In this document: one piece after another, positions 24,461-33,729 of the stretch
How the letters are laid out: each line of letters starts with the position of its first letter
Numbering within the stretch: position 1 is the stretch's first letter
From: Streptomyces clavuligerus
GTDB taxonomy: Bacteria > Actinomycetota > Actinomycetes > Streptomycetales > Streptomycetaceae
Reading direction: 5' to 3'
Assembly: GCF_005519465.1 (NCBI RefSeq)
Contig: NZ_CP027858.1
Location: forward strand, 5,436,001 to 5,500,000
DNA: 64,000 nucleotides
Translations under genes and position numbers: made by a program
Notes under the pieces: generated by a model
Told to the model about the DNA's origin: nothing
The model's database searches: none
What the model saw: only the letters and a program-made list of their open reading frames with translations

Positions 24461-26260
24461 TTATCCTGCCCGCATCTCCCGTCCCAGCGCGAGGGCCGTC
24501 GTGACGAGGGCGATATGGCTGAACGCCTGGGGGAAGTTGCCGAGCTGGCGCCCGGCCGTCGTGTCGTACTCCTCGGCGAGCAGCCCCACATCGTTGCGGA
24601 GGGTCAGCAGCCGCTCGAACAGATCCCGGGCCTCCTCGCTCCTGCCGGTCATCCGCAACGCGTCCGCCAGCCAGAACGAGCAGGCGAGAAAGGCGCCCTC
24701 GTCCCCCGGCAGACCGTCCACCGTCCCGCCCCCGGTGCTGTAGCGGCGGATGAGCCCGCCCGGTGTGCCGAGCCCCTCCCGGACCGCGTCGACCGTGCCG
24801 ACCACCCGGGGGTCGTCCGGCGGCAGGAACCCGGTCCGGGGGATCAGCAGGGTCGCCGCGTCCAGTTCGGCGGAGCCGTAGTACTGGGTGAACGTATTGC
24901 GCACGGGGTCGTACCCCTTCTCGCAGACGTCCTCGTGGACGGCGTCCCGCATGGTCCGCCAGCGGTCCACGTCGCCGCGGAGCGAGGGGTCGCCCTCCAG
25001 GGTGCGGACGGCGCGGTCCGCCGCCACCCACGCCATCACCTTGGAGTGGACGAAGTGCCGCCGCTGTCCCCGGACCTCCCACAGCCCCTCGTCCGGCTCC
25101 CGCCACTTCGTCTCCAGGAAGCCGAGCAGGCTGAGCTGGAGGAACCAGGCGTGCCGCTCGGAGGGGATACCCGCCTGCCGGGCCAGGAAGAAGGAGTCGA
25201 CGACCTCGCCGTAGACATCGAGCTGGAGCTGGTCGACGGCCGCGTTCCCGGTGCGCACGGGGGAGGAGTCGGCGTATCCGGAGAGCCAGGGGAGCACGGT
25301 CTCCGGGAGCCGCCGCTCCCCGCCGAGCCCGTACATGATCTGGAGGTCCGCCGGGTCGCCCGCCACCGCGCGCAGCAGCCAGTTCCGCCAGGCCGTCGCC
25401 TCGTCCTGGTACCCGGCGTCCAGCAGGGCGTCCAGGGTGAGCGTCGAGTCCCGCAGCCAGCAGAAGCGGTAGTCCCAGTTCCGTACCCCGCCCAGCGCCT
25501 CGGGCAGCGAGGTGGTGGGCGCGGCGACGATGCCGCCGGTGGGTTTGAAGGTGAGGGCCTTCAGGGTGATGAGCGAGCGGACGACGGCGTCCCGGTACGG
25601 GCCCGAGGTGCTGCACCGGTTCGCCCACGCGGACCAGTCCCGCAGACTGCACTCCAGCGCCTCGTACGGGTCGACGAGGGTGGGCCGGTGGTGGTGCGAG
25701 AGATACCAGGTGAGGGTGAACGCCACCCGCTCGCCGGGGCCGACCGGGAAGGAGGACACGGTGCTGAAGTCCTGGCCCCAGGTCTTGACCCGGGGTTCGC
25801 TGCGCAGCCACACCGCGTCGGGCCCGGCGACCGCCACCCGGTGGCCGTTGGTGCGGCGCATCCAGGGCACCACCGAGCCGTAGTCGAAGCGCAGCCGCAG
25901 CACACTCTCCACCTGGACGGTGCCGGTGACGCCCTCCACGATCCGCATCACGTCGGGGGCCTCGTCGCGCTGCGGCATGAAGTCGATGACCTTGACCGTG
26001 CCGTCGGGGGTCTCCCACACCGACTCCAGGACGAGGGAGTCCCCGATGTACGCCCGCCGGGTGCACACGCCCGCGCCCTTCGGGGCGATCCGCCAGTGCC
26101 CGTTCTCGTGGTCGCCGAGGATCGCGGCGAAGCAGGCCGCCGAGTCGAAACGGGGCAGGCAGAGCCAGTCGACGGAGCCGTCCCGGCCGACCAGGGCCGC
26201 CGTCTGGAGATCGCCGATGAGGGCGTAGTCCTCGATGCGCAGGGTCATGCTGTGGCGCAT
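24461..26260 (-). CDS. Glycoside hydrolase family 15 protein (trehalase/glucoamylase-like)
   Basis: 599 residues. The N-terminal beta-domain starts IEDYALIGDLQTAALVGRDGSVDWLCLPRFDS, broken here for length, a hallmark of actinobacterial GH15 trehalase-like enzymes. The (alpha/alpha)6 catalytic domain has VRNWDYRFCWLRDS near 265, a strong family signature, HSKVMAWVAADRA near 400 and DEGAFLACSFWLADAL near 530, whose Glu is the likely general base. No signal peptide, so a cytoplasmic enzyme acting on trehalose or short alpha-glucans is expected. An internal ATG at 26248 is an alternative start. Coupled with the downstream SDR gene. Confidence 0.88.
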   Translation of the reverse strand: MRHSMTLRIEDYALIGDLQTAALVGRDGSVDWLCLPRFDSAACFAAILGDHENGHWRIAPKGAGVCTRRAYIGDSLVLESVWETPDGTVKVIDFMPQRDEAPDVMRIVEGVTGTVQVESVLRLRFDYGSVVPWMRRTNGHRVAVAGPDAVWLRSEPRVKTWGQDFSTVSSFPVGPGERVAFTLTWYLSHHHRPTLVDPYEALECSLRDWSAWANRCSTSGPYRDAVVRSLITLKALTFKPTGGIVAAPTTSLPEALGGVRNWDYRFCWLRDSTLTLDALLDAGYQDEATAWRNWLLRAVAGDPADLQIMYGLGGERRLPETVLPWLSGYADSSPVRTGNAAVDQLQLDVYGEVVDSFFLARQAGIPSERHAWFLQLSLLGFLETKWREPDEGLWEVRGQRRHFVHSKVMAWVAADRAVRTLEGDPSLRGDVDRWRTMRDAVHEDVCEKGYDPVRNTFTQYYGSAELDAATLLIPRTGFLPPDDPRVVGTVDAVREGLGTPGGLIRRYSTGGGTVDGLPGDEGAFLACSFWLADALRMTGRSEEARDLFERLLTLRNDVGLLAEEYDTTAGRQLGNFPQAFSHIALVTTALALGREMRAG

Positions 26261-26390
26261 TCCCGGGGCGGGTGGGGGAATATCAGCCGGGTCCCCCTGT
26301 CAGACGATCAGGGCCGTCGGACGATCGGGGCCCGGCCGTCGCGCGCGCAGTTCCCCGGGCGGCCCGCCGGACCGCTGGGGCCGCGACGCG

Positions 26391-27257
26391 TCAGGCGGTC
26401 GCGGGCTCCTGCGAGGCCCGCTCCGTGCTCCCGCTGTCCTCGCTGTCCCCGCTGTCCTCGCTGCTCCCGCCGGGTCCGCCGCTCCCGCCGGCCGCGGCCT
26501 CGGCCGCGCGGGCGGCGCGCCGGTCGCGCACCTCGCGGCGGACGAGGATGACCCAGCCGATCGGGACACCGGCGGTGAAGAGCCACCACTGGACCGCGTA
26601 CGCCATGTGCGCGCCGATCGAGTCGTGGTCCGGCTTCGGGATCGGCTCGGGCAGGGTCGCCGAGGTCTTCGCGGGGATCAGCTCCACATAGCCGCCCAGG
26701 ACCGCGCGGTCCAGCGCCTCGGCCCGCTGCTCGCTGTTGATCAGCATGATCTGGCGGGGCGGCAGCCCGGAGAGGTCCTTGATGCCGCTGCTGCCGGTCG
26801 TCTCGTCCGCCTTCAGCCGGCCCGTGATCGTGACCTCGCCCTTCGGCGGGGGCGGTACGGCGGGGTACGCGTGCTGGTCCGTGGGGGCCGGGACCCAGCC
26901 CCGGTTGACGAGGACCGCGCGGCCGTCGGGGAGGACCAGCGGGGTCAGGACATGGACGCCGACCTTGTCGTCCACATTGGTACGGCGGCGGACGACGACC
27001 TCGCCCCGGGTGTCGTACGTACCGGTGGCGGTGACCTTGCGCCAGTAGTCGGAGCGGGGGACGGAGTGCCCCGGGGAGGTCAGCTCCGTCACCGGGACCG
27101 GCTCCGCCTCCAGGTTCCGCTGGATCAGCCCGTTCTGCTCCACCCGGCGCTCATGGCGGTGGTACTGCCAGAAGCCCAGCTCGATCATGGTCGGGACGAG
27201 CGCGAGGCCGACGAGGGTGAGGATCACCCACTGGCGGGTCAACAGAAAGCGGTACAC
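26391..27257 (-). CDS. SURF1 family protein (cytochrome c oxidase assembly)
   Basis: 288 residues. N-terminal membrane segment (about 8-29: QWVILTLVGLALVPTMIEL), extracellular SURF1 domain (LGFWQYHRHERR near 28, VLVNRGWVPAP near 115, PKPDHDSIGAHMAYAVQWW near 208) and a second membrane segment (about 222-242). The C-terminal tail is an acidic Ser/Asp/Glu/Gly run. SURF1 proteins help assemble the haem-copper oxidase. The conserved WQ and HxxYAxQW-type features are present. Confidence 0.9.
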   Translation of the reverse strand: MYRFLLTRQWVILTLVGLALVPTMIELGFWQYHRHERRVEQNGLIQRNLEAEPVPVTELTSPGHSVPRSDYWRKVTATGTYDTRGEVVVRRRTNVDDKVGVHVLTPLVLPDGRAVLVNRGWVPAPTDQHAYPAVPPPPKGEVTITGRLKADETTGSSGIKDLSGLPPRQIMLINSEQRAEALDRAVLGGYVELIPAKTSATLPEPIPKPDHDSIGAHMAYAVQWWLFTAGVPIGWVILVRREVRDRRAARAAEAAAGGSGGPGGSSEDSGDSEDSGSTERASQEPATA

Positions 27258-27386
27258 GGCGTCGACCGTACCTCCTGCCCCCGGCGCGGCCGGTGGCGGG
27301 GCCCGCCCACCGCGTCCCCGGGCCGTCCGCCCCGGCTGCGGGGTCCGCCGGGCGGGACCGGACCCGGACGGGTCGGACCGGCGGGC

Positions 27387-27620
27387 TCAGGCCCGGTCGA
27401 CGACTCCCACCCGTCCCTCCGCGCGGGCGCAGTGGGCACCGCAGTACCAGTGCCCCTGGACCTCGACGCCCTGGCCGATCACCTGGACCTCGCAGTGCTC
27501 GCAGACCGGCGCCATGCAGTGGATCGCGCAGGCGAAGCAGTCGAAGACATGCACCGCGCCCTGGGCGTGCACCTCGAACGACATGCTGTAGTCGTTTCCG
27601 CAGACCTCGCAAAGTGCCAT
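27387..27620 (-). CDS. Small Cys-rich metal-binding protein
   Basis: 77 residues with ten cysteines in CxxC-type pairs: CEVCGNDY at the start, FDCFACAIHCMAPVCEHCEV in the middle and HWYCGAHC near the end. The pattern fits a double zinc ribbon or prokaryotic metallothionein-like fold. ATG 27620 has GAGG close upstream; 15 more residues upstream in the open frame lack a ribosome site. Stands between SURF1 and the exonuclease gene on the same strand. Metal and partner unknown. Confidence 0.82.
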   Translation of the reverse strand: MALCEVCGNDYSMSFEVHAQGAVHVFDCFACAIHCMAPVCEHCEVQVIGQGVEVQGHWYCGAHCARAEGRVGVVDRA

Positions 27621-27742
27621 GCGCCTCAGCGTGCGGCGCGGGGCCGCGGAACCGGCGGACGGCACGCCCGCCCGTCACCCGTCTGCGCCGACCGGCCGTC
27701 CACCGGGCCCGGAGGCCCCTGCGCACCGTCCCGGCCCGGCGC

Positions 27743-28747
27743 TCAGTCGGCCGCCGCCACGTCCCGCAGGAGCTGGGTGAAGGCGGCCTCGTCCACGATC
27801 GGGGTGCCGTACGCGGTCGCCCGGCCGGTCTTGGAGGTCGGGGCGTGCGGATCGTTGGTGACCAGCAGGCTCGTCAGCCGGGAGACGCTGGTGGAGATGT
27901 GCAGCCCCGCCTCGAACGCCCGGTCCTCCAGCAGCTCCCGGTCGACGGAGGTGTCCCCCGAGAACGCCACCCGCATCCCCTGCTTCAGCGGCTTCCCCGG
28001 CTCGTACCGCCCCGGGTTGGGATAGGGGCACGGGGGGCGTTTGCGCGAGGGGCGCCAGGAGCCCGCCCCGTACCGGCCGTAGGAGGAGCCCGCCCCCGTC
28101 CGGCCGTGACCCGGCTGATAGCCGATCCGGGCCACGGCGGGGGAGTCCGACCACTCCGTCAGCGGCAGACACTCCAGCAGCGGCAGCCGCACCCCGTCCC
28201 GCGCCGCCGTGTGCAGACTGGGCCGGAACGCCTCCGCCAGCACCCGGGCGTCGTCCAGCGCGTGGTGCGCCTGCCGCTGGACCACACCGAAGTGCGCGGC
28301 CAGGGACTCCAGCTTGTGGTTGGGCAGCGGCAGCCGCAGCTCCTTGGCGAGCGCGATGGTGCACAGCCGCTGCCGGGTGGGCGCGGTGCGGCGGGCCCGT
28401 GCGTACTCCCTGGCGATCATGGACCAGTCGAACATGGCGTTGTGCGCGACGAGTACCCGGCCGTCGAGGCGCTGCGAGAACTCGTCGGCGATGTCCTGGA
28501 AGAGCGGCGCCCCCGCGAGGACGTCGGACGTCAGACCGTGTATCCACACCGGGCCCGGATCCCGCTCCGGGTTGACCAGCGTGTACCAGTGGTCCTCCAC
28601 CTCGCCCCGGGCGTCCAGCCGGTACACGGCAGCGGAGACTATCCGGTCGTCGCGGGCGAGGCCGGTGGTCTCCACGTCGACGACCGCGTACCCCCGCGGA
28701 TAGGCGGACGGCCACGTCGTCGCTGCTGTCGTGCTGTCGTCGGGCAT
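27743..28747 (-). CDS. DnaQ-like 3'-5' exonuclease with C-terminal BRCT domain
   Basis: 334 residues. The DEDDh exonuclease domain (about 20-180) shows YAVVDVETTGL (Exo I), LVAHNAMFDWSMI (Exo II) and AHHALDDARVLAEAF (Exo III), with all acidic residues and the His. A Gly/Ser/Tyr/Arg-rich linker follows (about 205-250), then a BRCT domain (GMRVAFSGDTSVDRELLEDRAFEAGL, broken short; LLVTNDP). Likely acts in DNA repair. ATG 28747 begins eight bases after a perfect PafBC-type -10 element and has no ribosome site, so the message is probably leaderless; GTG 28753 would be too close to the promoter. Confidence 0.9.
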   Translation of the reverse strand: MPDDSTTAATTWPSAYPRGYAVVDVETTGLARDDRIVSAAVYRLDARGEVEDHWYTLVNPERDPGPVWIHGLTSDVLAGAPLFQDIADEFSQRLDGRVLVAHNAMFDWSMIAREYARARRTAPTRQRLCTIALAKELRLPLPNHKLESLAAHFGVVQRQAHHALDDARVLAEAFRPSLHTAARDGVRLPLLECLPLTEWSDSPAVARIGYQPGHGRTGAGSSYGRYGAGSWRPSRKRPPCPYPNPGRYEPGKPLKQGMRVAFSGDTSVDRELLEDRAFEAGLHISTSVSRLTSLLVTNDPHAPTSKTGRATAYGTPIVDEAAFTQLLRDVAAAD

Positions 28748-28755
28748 GGTCACAG

Positions 28756-28777
28756 AGAATACGGCCCCTCACTGACA
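28756..28777 (-). promoter_or_regulatory. PafBC/RecA-NDp type DNA-damage promoter of the exonuclease gene
   Basis: On the minus strand TGTCAGTG, eight bases, then TATTCT: an exact fit to the actinobacterial RecA-independent damage promoter TTGTCRGTG-N8-TAnnnT apart from its first T. The start codon follows eight bases after TATTCT. Confidence 0.75.
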
Positions 28778-28939
28778 GCACCCGATCCGCCCGCCCCGTA
28801 CGCCCTTTGCGCGCCGGTGTGCCCGGCGGTCGGCGGGCCGGTCCCGATGCGCCCGCCACCGACCCGGCGTCAGCTTCCGCGGGTTCCTCCGGGCGGGTCG
28901 CTCCGCCGCGGGCGGCCCGCGGGATGGGACCCCCCCCGG

Positions 28940-29647
28940 GTGACCCATGCGTCCGACGCAGCCCATGGCGCCGCCCTCGGCGCCCGGCTCAACTGGCTCC
29001 GCGCGGCCGTCCTCGGCGCCAACGACGGCATCGTCTCCACGGCGGGCCTGGTCGTCGGCGTCGCCGGGGCAACCGACGACCGCTTCGCCCTGCTCACCGC
29101 CGGGCTGAGCGGACTGCTCGCGGGCTCCCTGTCCATGGCGGCCGGTGAGTATGTCTCCGTCTCCACCCAGCGCGACACGGAACGGGCGGCGCTCGCCCTG
29201 GAGAAGCGGGAACTGCGGGAGCAGCCCGACGCCGAACTCGACGAGCTGACCGACCTACTGACCGGACGGGGGCTCAGCCGGGACGTCGCCCGGGAGGCCG
29301 CCGTCCAGCTCAGCGAGCGGGACGCCCTGCGCGCCCATGCCCGGGTCGAGCTGGGGATCGACCCCGACGCCCTCGCCGAGCCCTGGCACGCGGCGGGCGC
29401 CAGCTTCCTCGCCTTCACGGCGGGCGCGCTGCTGCCGCTGCTGGCGATCGTGCTGCCGCCCGCCCCGGCCCGGCTCGCGGTCACCGTCGGATCGGTGCTG
29501 CTCGCCCTCGCCTGCACCGGCTGGTGGAGCTCCCGGCTGGGAGCGGCGCCCGCCGGGCGGGCCGTGGCCCGCACCGTGGGCGGGGGAGCGGTGGCGATGG
29601 GGGTGACCTACGCGGCGGGCTCCCTCCTCGGCAACGTCGGGGTCTAG
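28940..29647 (+). CDS. VIT1/CCC1-family iron/manganese transporter
   Basis: 235 residues. LNWLRAAVLGANDGIVSTAGLVVGVAGA at about 12-40 (shortened) is the family signature, followed by AGSLSMAAGEYVSVSTQRD. A charged helical domain (about 70-150), the metal-transfer region, separates the first two from the last three membrane segments. Family members move Fe2+/Mn2+ out of the cytoplasm. GTG 28940 is used; the ribosome site is weak. Divergent from the exonuclease gene. Confidence 0.88.
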   Translation: MTHASDAAHGAALGARLNWLRAAVLGANDGIVSTAGLVVGVAGATDDRFALLTAGLSGLLAGSLSMAAGEYVSVSTQRDTERAALALEKRELREQPDAELDELTDLLTGRGLSRDVAREAAVQLSERDALRAHARVELGIDPDALAEPWHAAGASFLAFTAGALLPLLAIVLPPAPARLAVTVGSVLLALACTGWWSSRLGAAPAGRAVARTVGGGAVAMGVTYAAGSLLGNVGV

Positions 29648-29703
29648 CCCCGGCCCGCGGTGTTGGAGGAAGTCGCCAAGACTTGCTGACAACCCGTCTC
29701 GCA

Positions 29704-29715
29704 TACTTGTAAGTA
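29704..29715. promoter_or_regulatory. Short palindrome upstream of the AGMO-like gene
   Basis: TACTT-GT-AAGTA, a perfect five-base inverted repeat 44 bases before the ATG, inside the only AT-rich stretch of the intergenic space. Probable operator or part of the promoter. Confidence 0.45.
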
Positions 29716-29759
29716 ACACCGTCTAGCCCCGCCCCGACCGCCGCCCTTACCGTGCCCCC

Positions 29760-30712
<953 letters not shown>

Positions 30713-30716
<4 letters not shown>

Positions 30717-31411
30717 CCGCCGCACCCGACACCGGCACCGGCACCCGCGCCCCCTGGCGGATCGCCCTCCCCCGGGACACCCCGAGCCGGGCGCTGCTCG
30801 CCGCCTTCGGCCTCGCCCTCCTCGCCGACCTCGGATCGCTCGCCGCGGGCTCCGGGACGGGCCATCTGCTCTTCAAGCCGCTGCTGATGCCGCTGCTCGT
30901 GGCTTACACGGTGGTCAGGGGCGGGCCCCGGCTGCTGGTCGCCGCGCTGCTCTTCGGCTGGGGCGGCGATCTCTTCCTGCTCTCGGAGGCCGAGTGGGCC
31001 TTCCTGGTCGGCATGGGCTCGTTCGCCCTGGGGCACCTCTGCTACCTGACGCTGTTCGGGCGCTGCCGCACGCCCCGGCCGTCCTCCCCGCTGTACGCGC
31101 TCGCCCTCGGCACGGCCGTGGTGCTGCTCTGGCCCGACCTCCCCGCGGACCTCCGTATCCCGGTGGCCGGATATGCATTGCTCCTCACCGCCATGGCATG
31201 GCGCTCCTGCGGTGTCGGACGACTGGCGGCGGTGGGCGGGGGGCTGTTTCTGGTCTCGGACCTGATCATCGCCACCGAGGTGGCCGACTGGTCGCAGCCG
31301 CCGGTCCCGGATGTCTGGATCATGCTGCTGTACGGGGTGGGCCAACTGCTGCTCACCCTCGGGGTGCTGGCCCGCGCCGACACCGCCGCGGGGGCCGCCC
31401 GTACCGGGTGA
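30713..31411 (+). CDS. Lysoplasmalogenase (YhhN/TMEM86 family)
   Basis: 232-residue multi-pass membrane protein, about eight hydrophobic segments. FKPLLMPLLVAYTV near 50, FGWGGDLFLL near 78 and LFLVSDLIIA near 180 are YhhN/TMEM86 signatures, carrying the conserved polar residues (Lys, two Asp) of the active site. Known members hydrolyse the vinyl-ether bond of lysoplasmalogens to an aldehyde and a glycerophospholipid. Starts by ATGA overlap with the AGMO-like gene and ends at a strong bidirectional terminator. Confidence 0.87.
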
Positions 31412-31421
31412 CACGGACGGC

Positions 31422-31453
31422 GAAGGGGGCCGGGCGAGTGCCCGGCCCCCTTC
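31422..31453. terminator. Bidirectional terminator between lysoplasmalogenase and subtilase genes
   Basis: GAAGGGGGCCGGGC pairs perfectly with GCCCGGCCCCCTTC around a four-base loop, between convergent genes. Confidence 0.85.
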
Positions 31454-31540
31454 GTCCTGTTCTCGTTCAGCGTCCGCCGTTCCGGCCGCCACCGGTCAGG
31501 TGTTCACCGGACCGGTGCCACCGCTCGGGCGGCCGCCGGT

Positions 31541-33076
31541 TCAGCGCCGCACCGCGTCCAGCGCGTCCACGACACCGGTGCCGTAGAAGCCGTTCTTGGC
31601 CTTGTCGCCCTCGCAGACGGCGTCGATCTTGCCGTCGTTGTTGATGTCGTACGGGTTGGTGCACTCACGGTCGTCGGCCTGTGCGTACAGCAGGGCCTTC
31701 ACCGCGGCCGGGGAGGCGTACGGGTGCTTCGACTTGACGAGCGCGGCGACGCCCGCGACGTGCGGCGACGCCATCGAGGTGCCGGCCATGTAGATGTACT
31801 CGCCGTTCATGCCGGTGGAGAGAATCCGGCCGTCGGCCGCCGGGGCGTCCGGCTTCTGGAAGGCCGTGCGGTCGCCGCCCGGCGCGGAGATGTCGACCAC
31901 GCCGTTGCCGTGGTTGGAGAACGAGGACTTCAGCCCCTTCGCGCCCAGCGAGGAGGTGGTGACGACACCGGGGAGCTGGGTCGGGATGTCCAGGCACTCA
32001 CTGGGGTCGATGGAGCGGGTGCCGGGGGTGGAGTCGTTCGGGCTGCTGACGTCGGTCAGCTGCGCGGACGCCAGGTCCATGGAGCTGTTGCCGGCCGCCG
32101 CGACATTGACCGAGCCCTTGCGCTCGGCGTAGCGGGTGGCCCGCTGCACGGCCTCCACCAGGGCGAGCTGGTCCGGGTCGTTCTTGCAGTTGAACAGCCA
32201 CGGGTCCACGTAGAAGCTGCTGTTGGTGACCTCGGCGCCCTTCTCGGCGGCCCAGATGAAGGCGCAGACGACCGCCTCCGTGTAGAAGAAGCCGGCCGGG
32301 GTGGAGACCTTGATGCCGGAGACCTTGACGCCCGGGGCGACGCCGACGACGCCGATGTCGTTCTTCGCGGCGGCGATGGTGCCCGCGACATGCGTGCCGT
32401 GGGGGCTCTCGCCCGGGGCGGGGCGCCAGGCCCCCTCGGTGGTGTCCGGCTTGCCGCTGACGCAGTTCGCCGAGGACCGCCGGTCGAAGTTGGCCTGGAG
32501 GTCGGGGTGGGTGTCGTCGACACCGGTGTCGATCACGGCGACCGTGACCCTCTTGCTGCCCAGGGTCTTCTTGTGGGCCTGGTCGGCCTTGATCGCCGGA
32601 AGTCCCCACAGCAGCGGGGCCAGCGGGTCCTCGCCCTCACCGGCCCGCGCGGCGGCGGCCTCGGCCTCCGCGGAGGTCAGCGGGCGCTGCGAGTCGATGG
32701 CGGTGTCGGCGGCCGGGGCGATCGGCGCCGTCCGCGTGGCACCGGCGGAGACGACACCGTCGACCCGGCGGATCGCCGTGGCGAAATCCGGGTTCTGCGA
32801 GTGGACGACGATCACGCCTATCTGGTCGTAGGCGATCACGATGGAGCCGCCGGCGTTGGCTATCGCCTTCTTCACCGTCTTCGCGGTATACGGCCCACCC
32901 TTCACATTCACCACATAGGACAGCTTCGGTCCCACGGTGGATGTCACCGGGGCGGCTACGGCCTCGGCGGGCGCCGCGGTCGCCGCCGCCGGGGTGAGGA
33001 AGCCGAGCGAGGCGGTCAGCGCCAGACCGACAGGCAGAGCGAGTGCGCGCTGCCGTCCGGTTCCCGCAAGAGCCAT
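31541..33076 (-). CDS. Secreted S8 family serine protease (subtilase)
   Basis: 511 residues. Signal peptide (about 1-35, LALPVGLALTASLGFLTPAAATA then AAPA), an inhibitor-like propeptide, and a subtilase domain from about 170. Catalytic triad: VAVIDTGVDDTHPD (Asp near 182), SPHGTHVAGTIAA (His near 228) and AGTSMASPHVAG (Ser near 431), with AAAGNSS as the oxyanion site. A calcium-binding-like loop DINNDGKID and two Cys lie near the C-terminus. Expected to be exported and self-processed. The 5' side diverges from the DUF485/ActP genes. Confidence 0.93.
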   Translation of the reverse strand: MALAGTGRQRALALPVGLALTASLGFLTPAAATAAPAEAVAAPVTSTVGPKLSYVVNVKGGPYTAKTVKKAIANAGGSIVIAYDQIGVIVVHSQNPDFATAIRRVDGVVSAGATRTAPIAPAADTAIDSQRPLTSAEAEAAAARAGEGEDPLAPLLWGLPAIKADQAHKKTLGSKRVTVAVIDTGVDDTHPDLQANFDRRSSANCVSGKPDTTEGAWRPAPGESPHGTHVAGTIAAAKNDIGVVGVAPGVKVSGIKVSTPAGFFYTEAVVCAFIWAAEKGAEVTNSSFYVDPWLFNCKNDPDQLALVEAVQRATRYAERKGSVNVAAAGNSSMDLASAQLTDVSSPNDSTPGTRSIDPSECLDIPTQLPGVVTTSSLGAKGLKSSFSNHGNGVVDISAPGGDRTAFQKPDAPAADGRILSTGMNGEYIYMAGTSMASPHVAGVAALVKSKHPYASPAAVKALLYAQADDRECTNPYDINNDGKIDAVCEGDKAKNGFYGTGVVDALDAVRR

Positions 33077-33360
33077 GGGATCTCCACATCATCGGTGCTT
33101 GCCGCTCGCGCGCGTGTGGCGCGTAGCGCGTACATGACCAGCGAAGCTAGCGGCCATCGTGATCATCGGCAATGTGTACGAACGGAAAATCTGAACAAGA
33201 TCCGTCGGCCGTGAAGAAAAAAGGCTGATGTTGAACCGACCCGGCGTGCTCCCCGTGCCGTTGTCAGGAGGTGGAGCAACATCAATCCGCCCCACTGAAA
33301 CCAGCCAAACGAGGTCCCGACTTGTCCATCCCCTCCGCTCCCGCGTCACGAGGAGATTCC

Positions 33361-33729
33361 GTGGCTTCCGAAGCACCGCCGCCGCCCCTGAGGGAGGCGG
33401 ACACCCATCGCGCGCACCCCACGACCGAAGAGTTCATGGCGGTGCAGCAGAGCGCGGAGTTCGGCGAACTGCGCCGCGCCTACCGATCCTTCGCGTTCCC
33501 GCTGACCGTCGCGTTCATCGCCTGGTACCTGCTGTACGTCCTGCTCTCGAACTACGCCGGCGCGTTCATGGGGACCCAGGTCGCCGGCAACATCAACGTG
33601 GCCCTCGTCCTCGGTCTCGCACAGTTCGCCACGACCTTCCTCATCGCCTGGTTCTACTCACGGCACGCGGCGGTCGAGCTCGACCCCAAGGGTGAGGCCA
33701 TCAAGGCCCGGATGGAGGCGAACCAGTGA
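33361..33729 (+). CDS. DUF485 membrane protein, partner of the acetate symporter
   Basis: 122 residues with a Pro-rich start and two membrane segments (about 47-70 and 85-105: YRSFAFPLTVAFIAWYLLYVLL; VALVLGLAQFATTFLIAWFYS, shown short). DUF485 proteins nearly always accompany ActP-type symporters. GTG 33361 has GAGGAG at ideal spacing. An in-frame upstream GTG at 33271 is buried in its own AGGAGG and would add 30 residues. GTGA overlap with the symporter gene. Confidence 0.87.
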   Translation: MASEAPPPPLREADTHRAHPTTEEFMAVQQSAEFGELRRAYRSFAFPLTVAFIAWYLLYVLLSNYAGAFMGTQVAGNINVALVLGLAQFATTFLIAWFYSRHAAVELDPKGEAIKARMEANQ

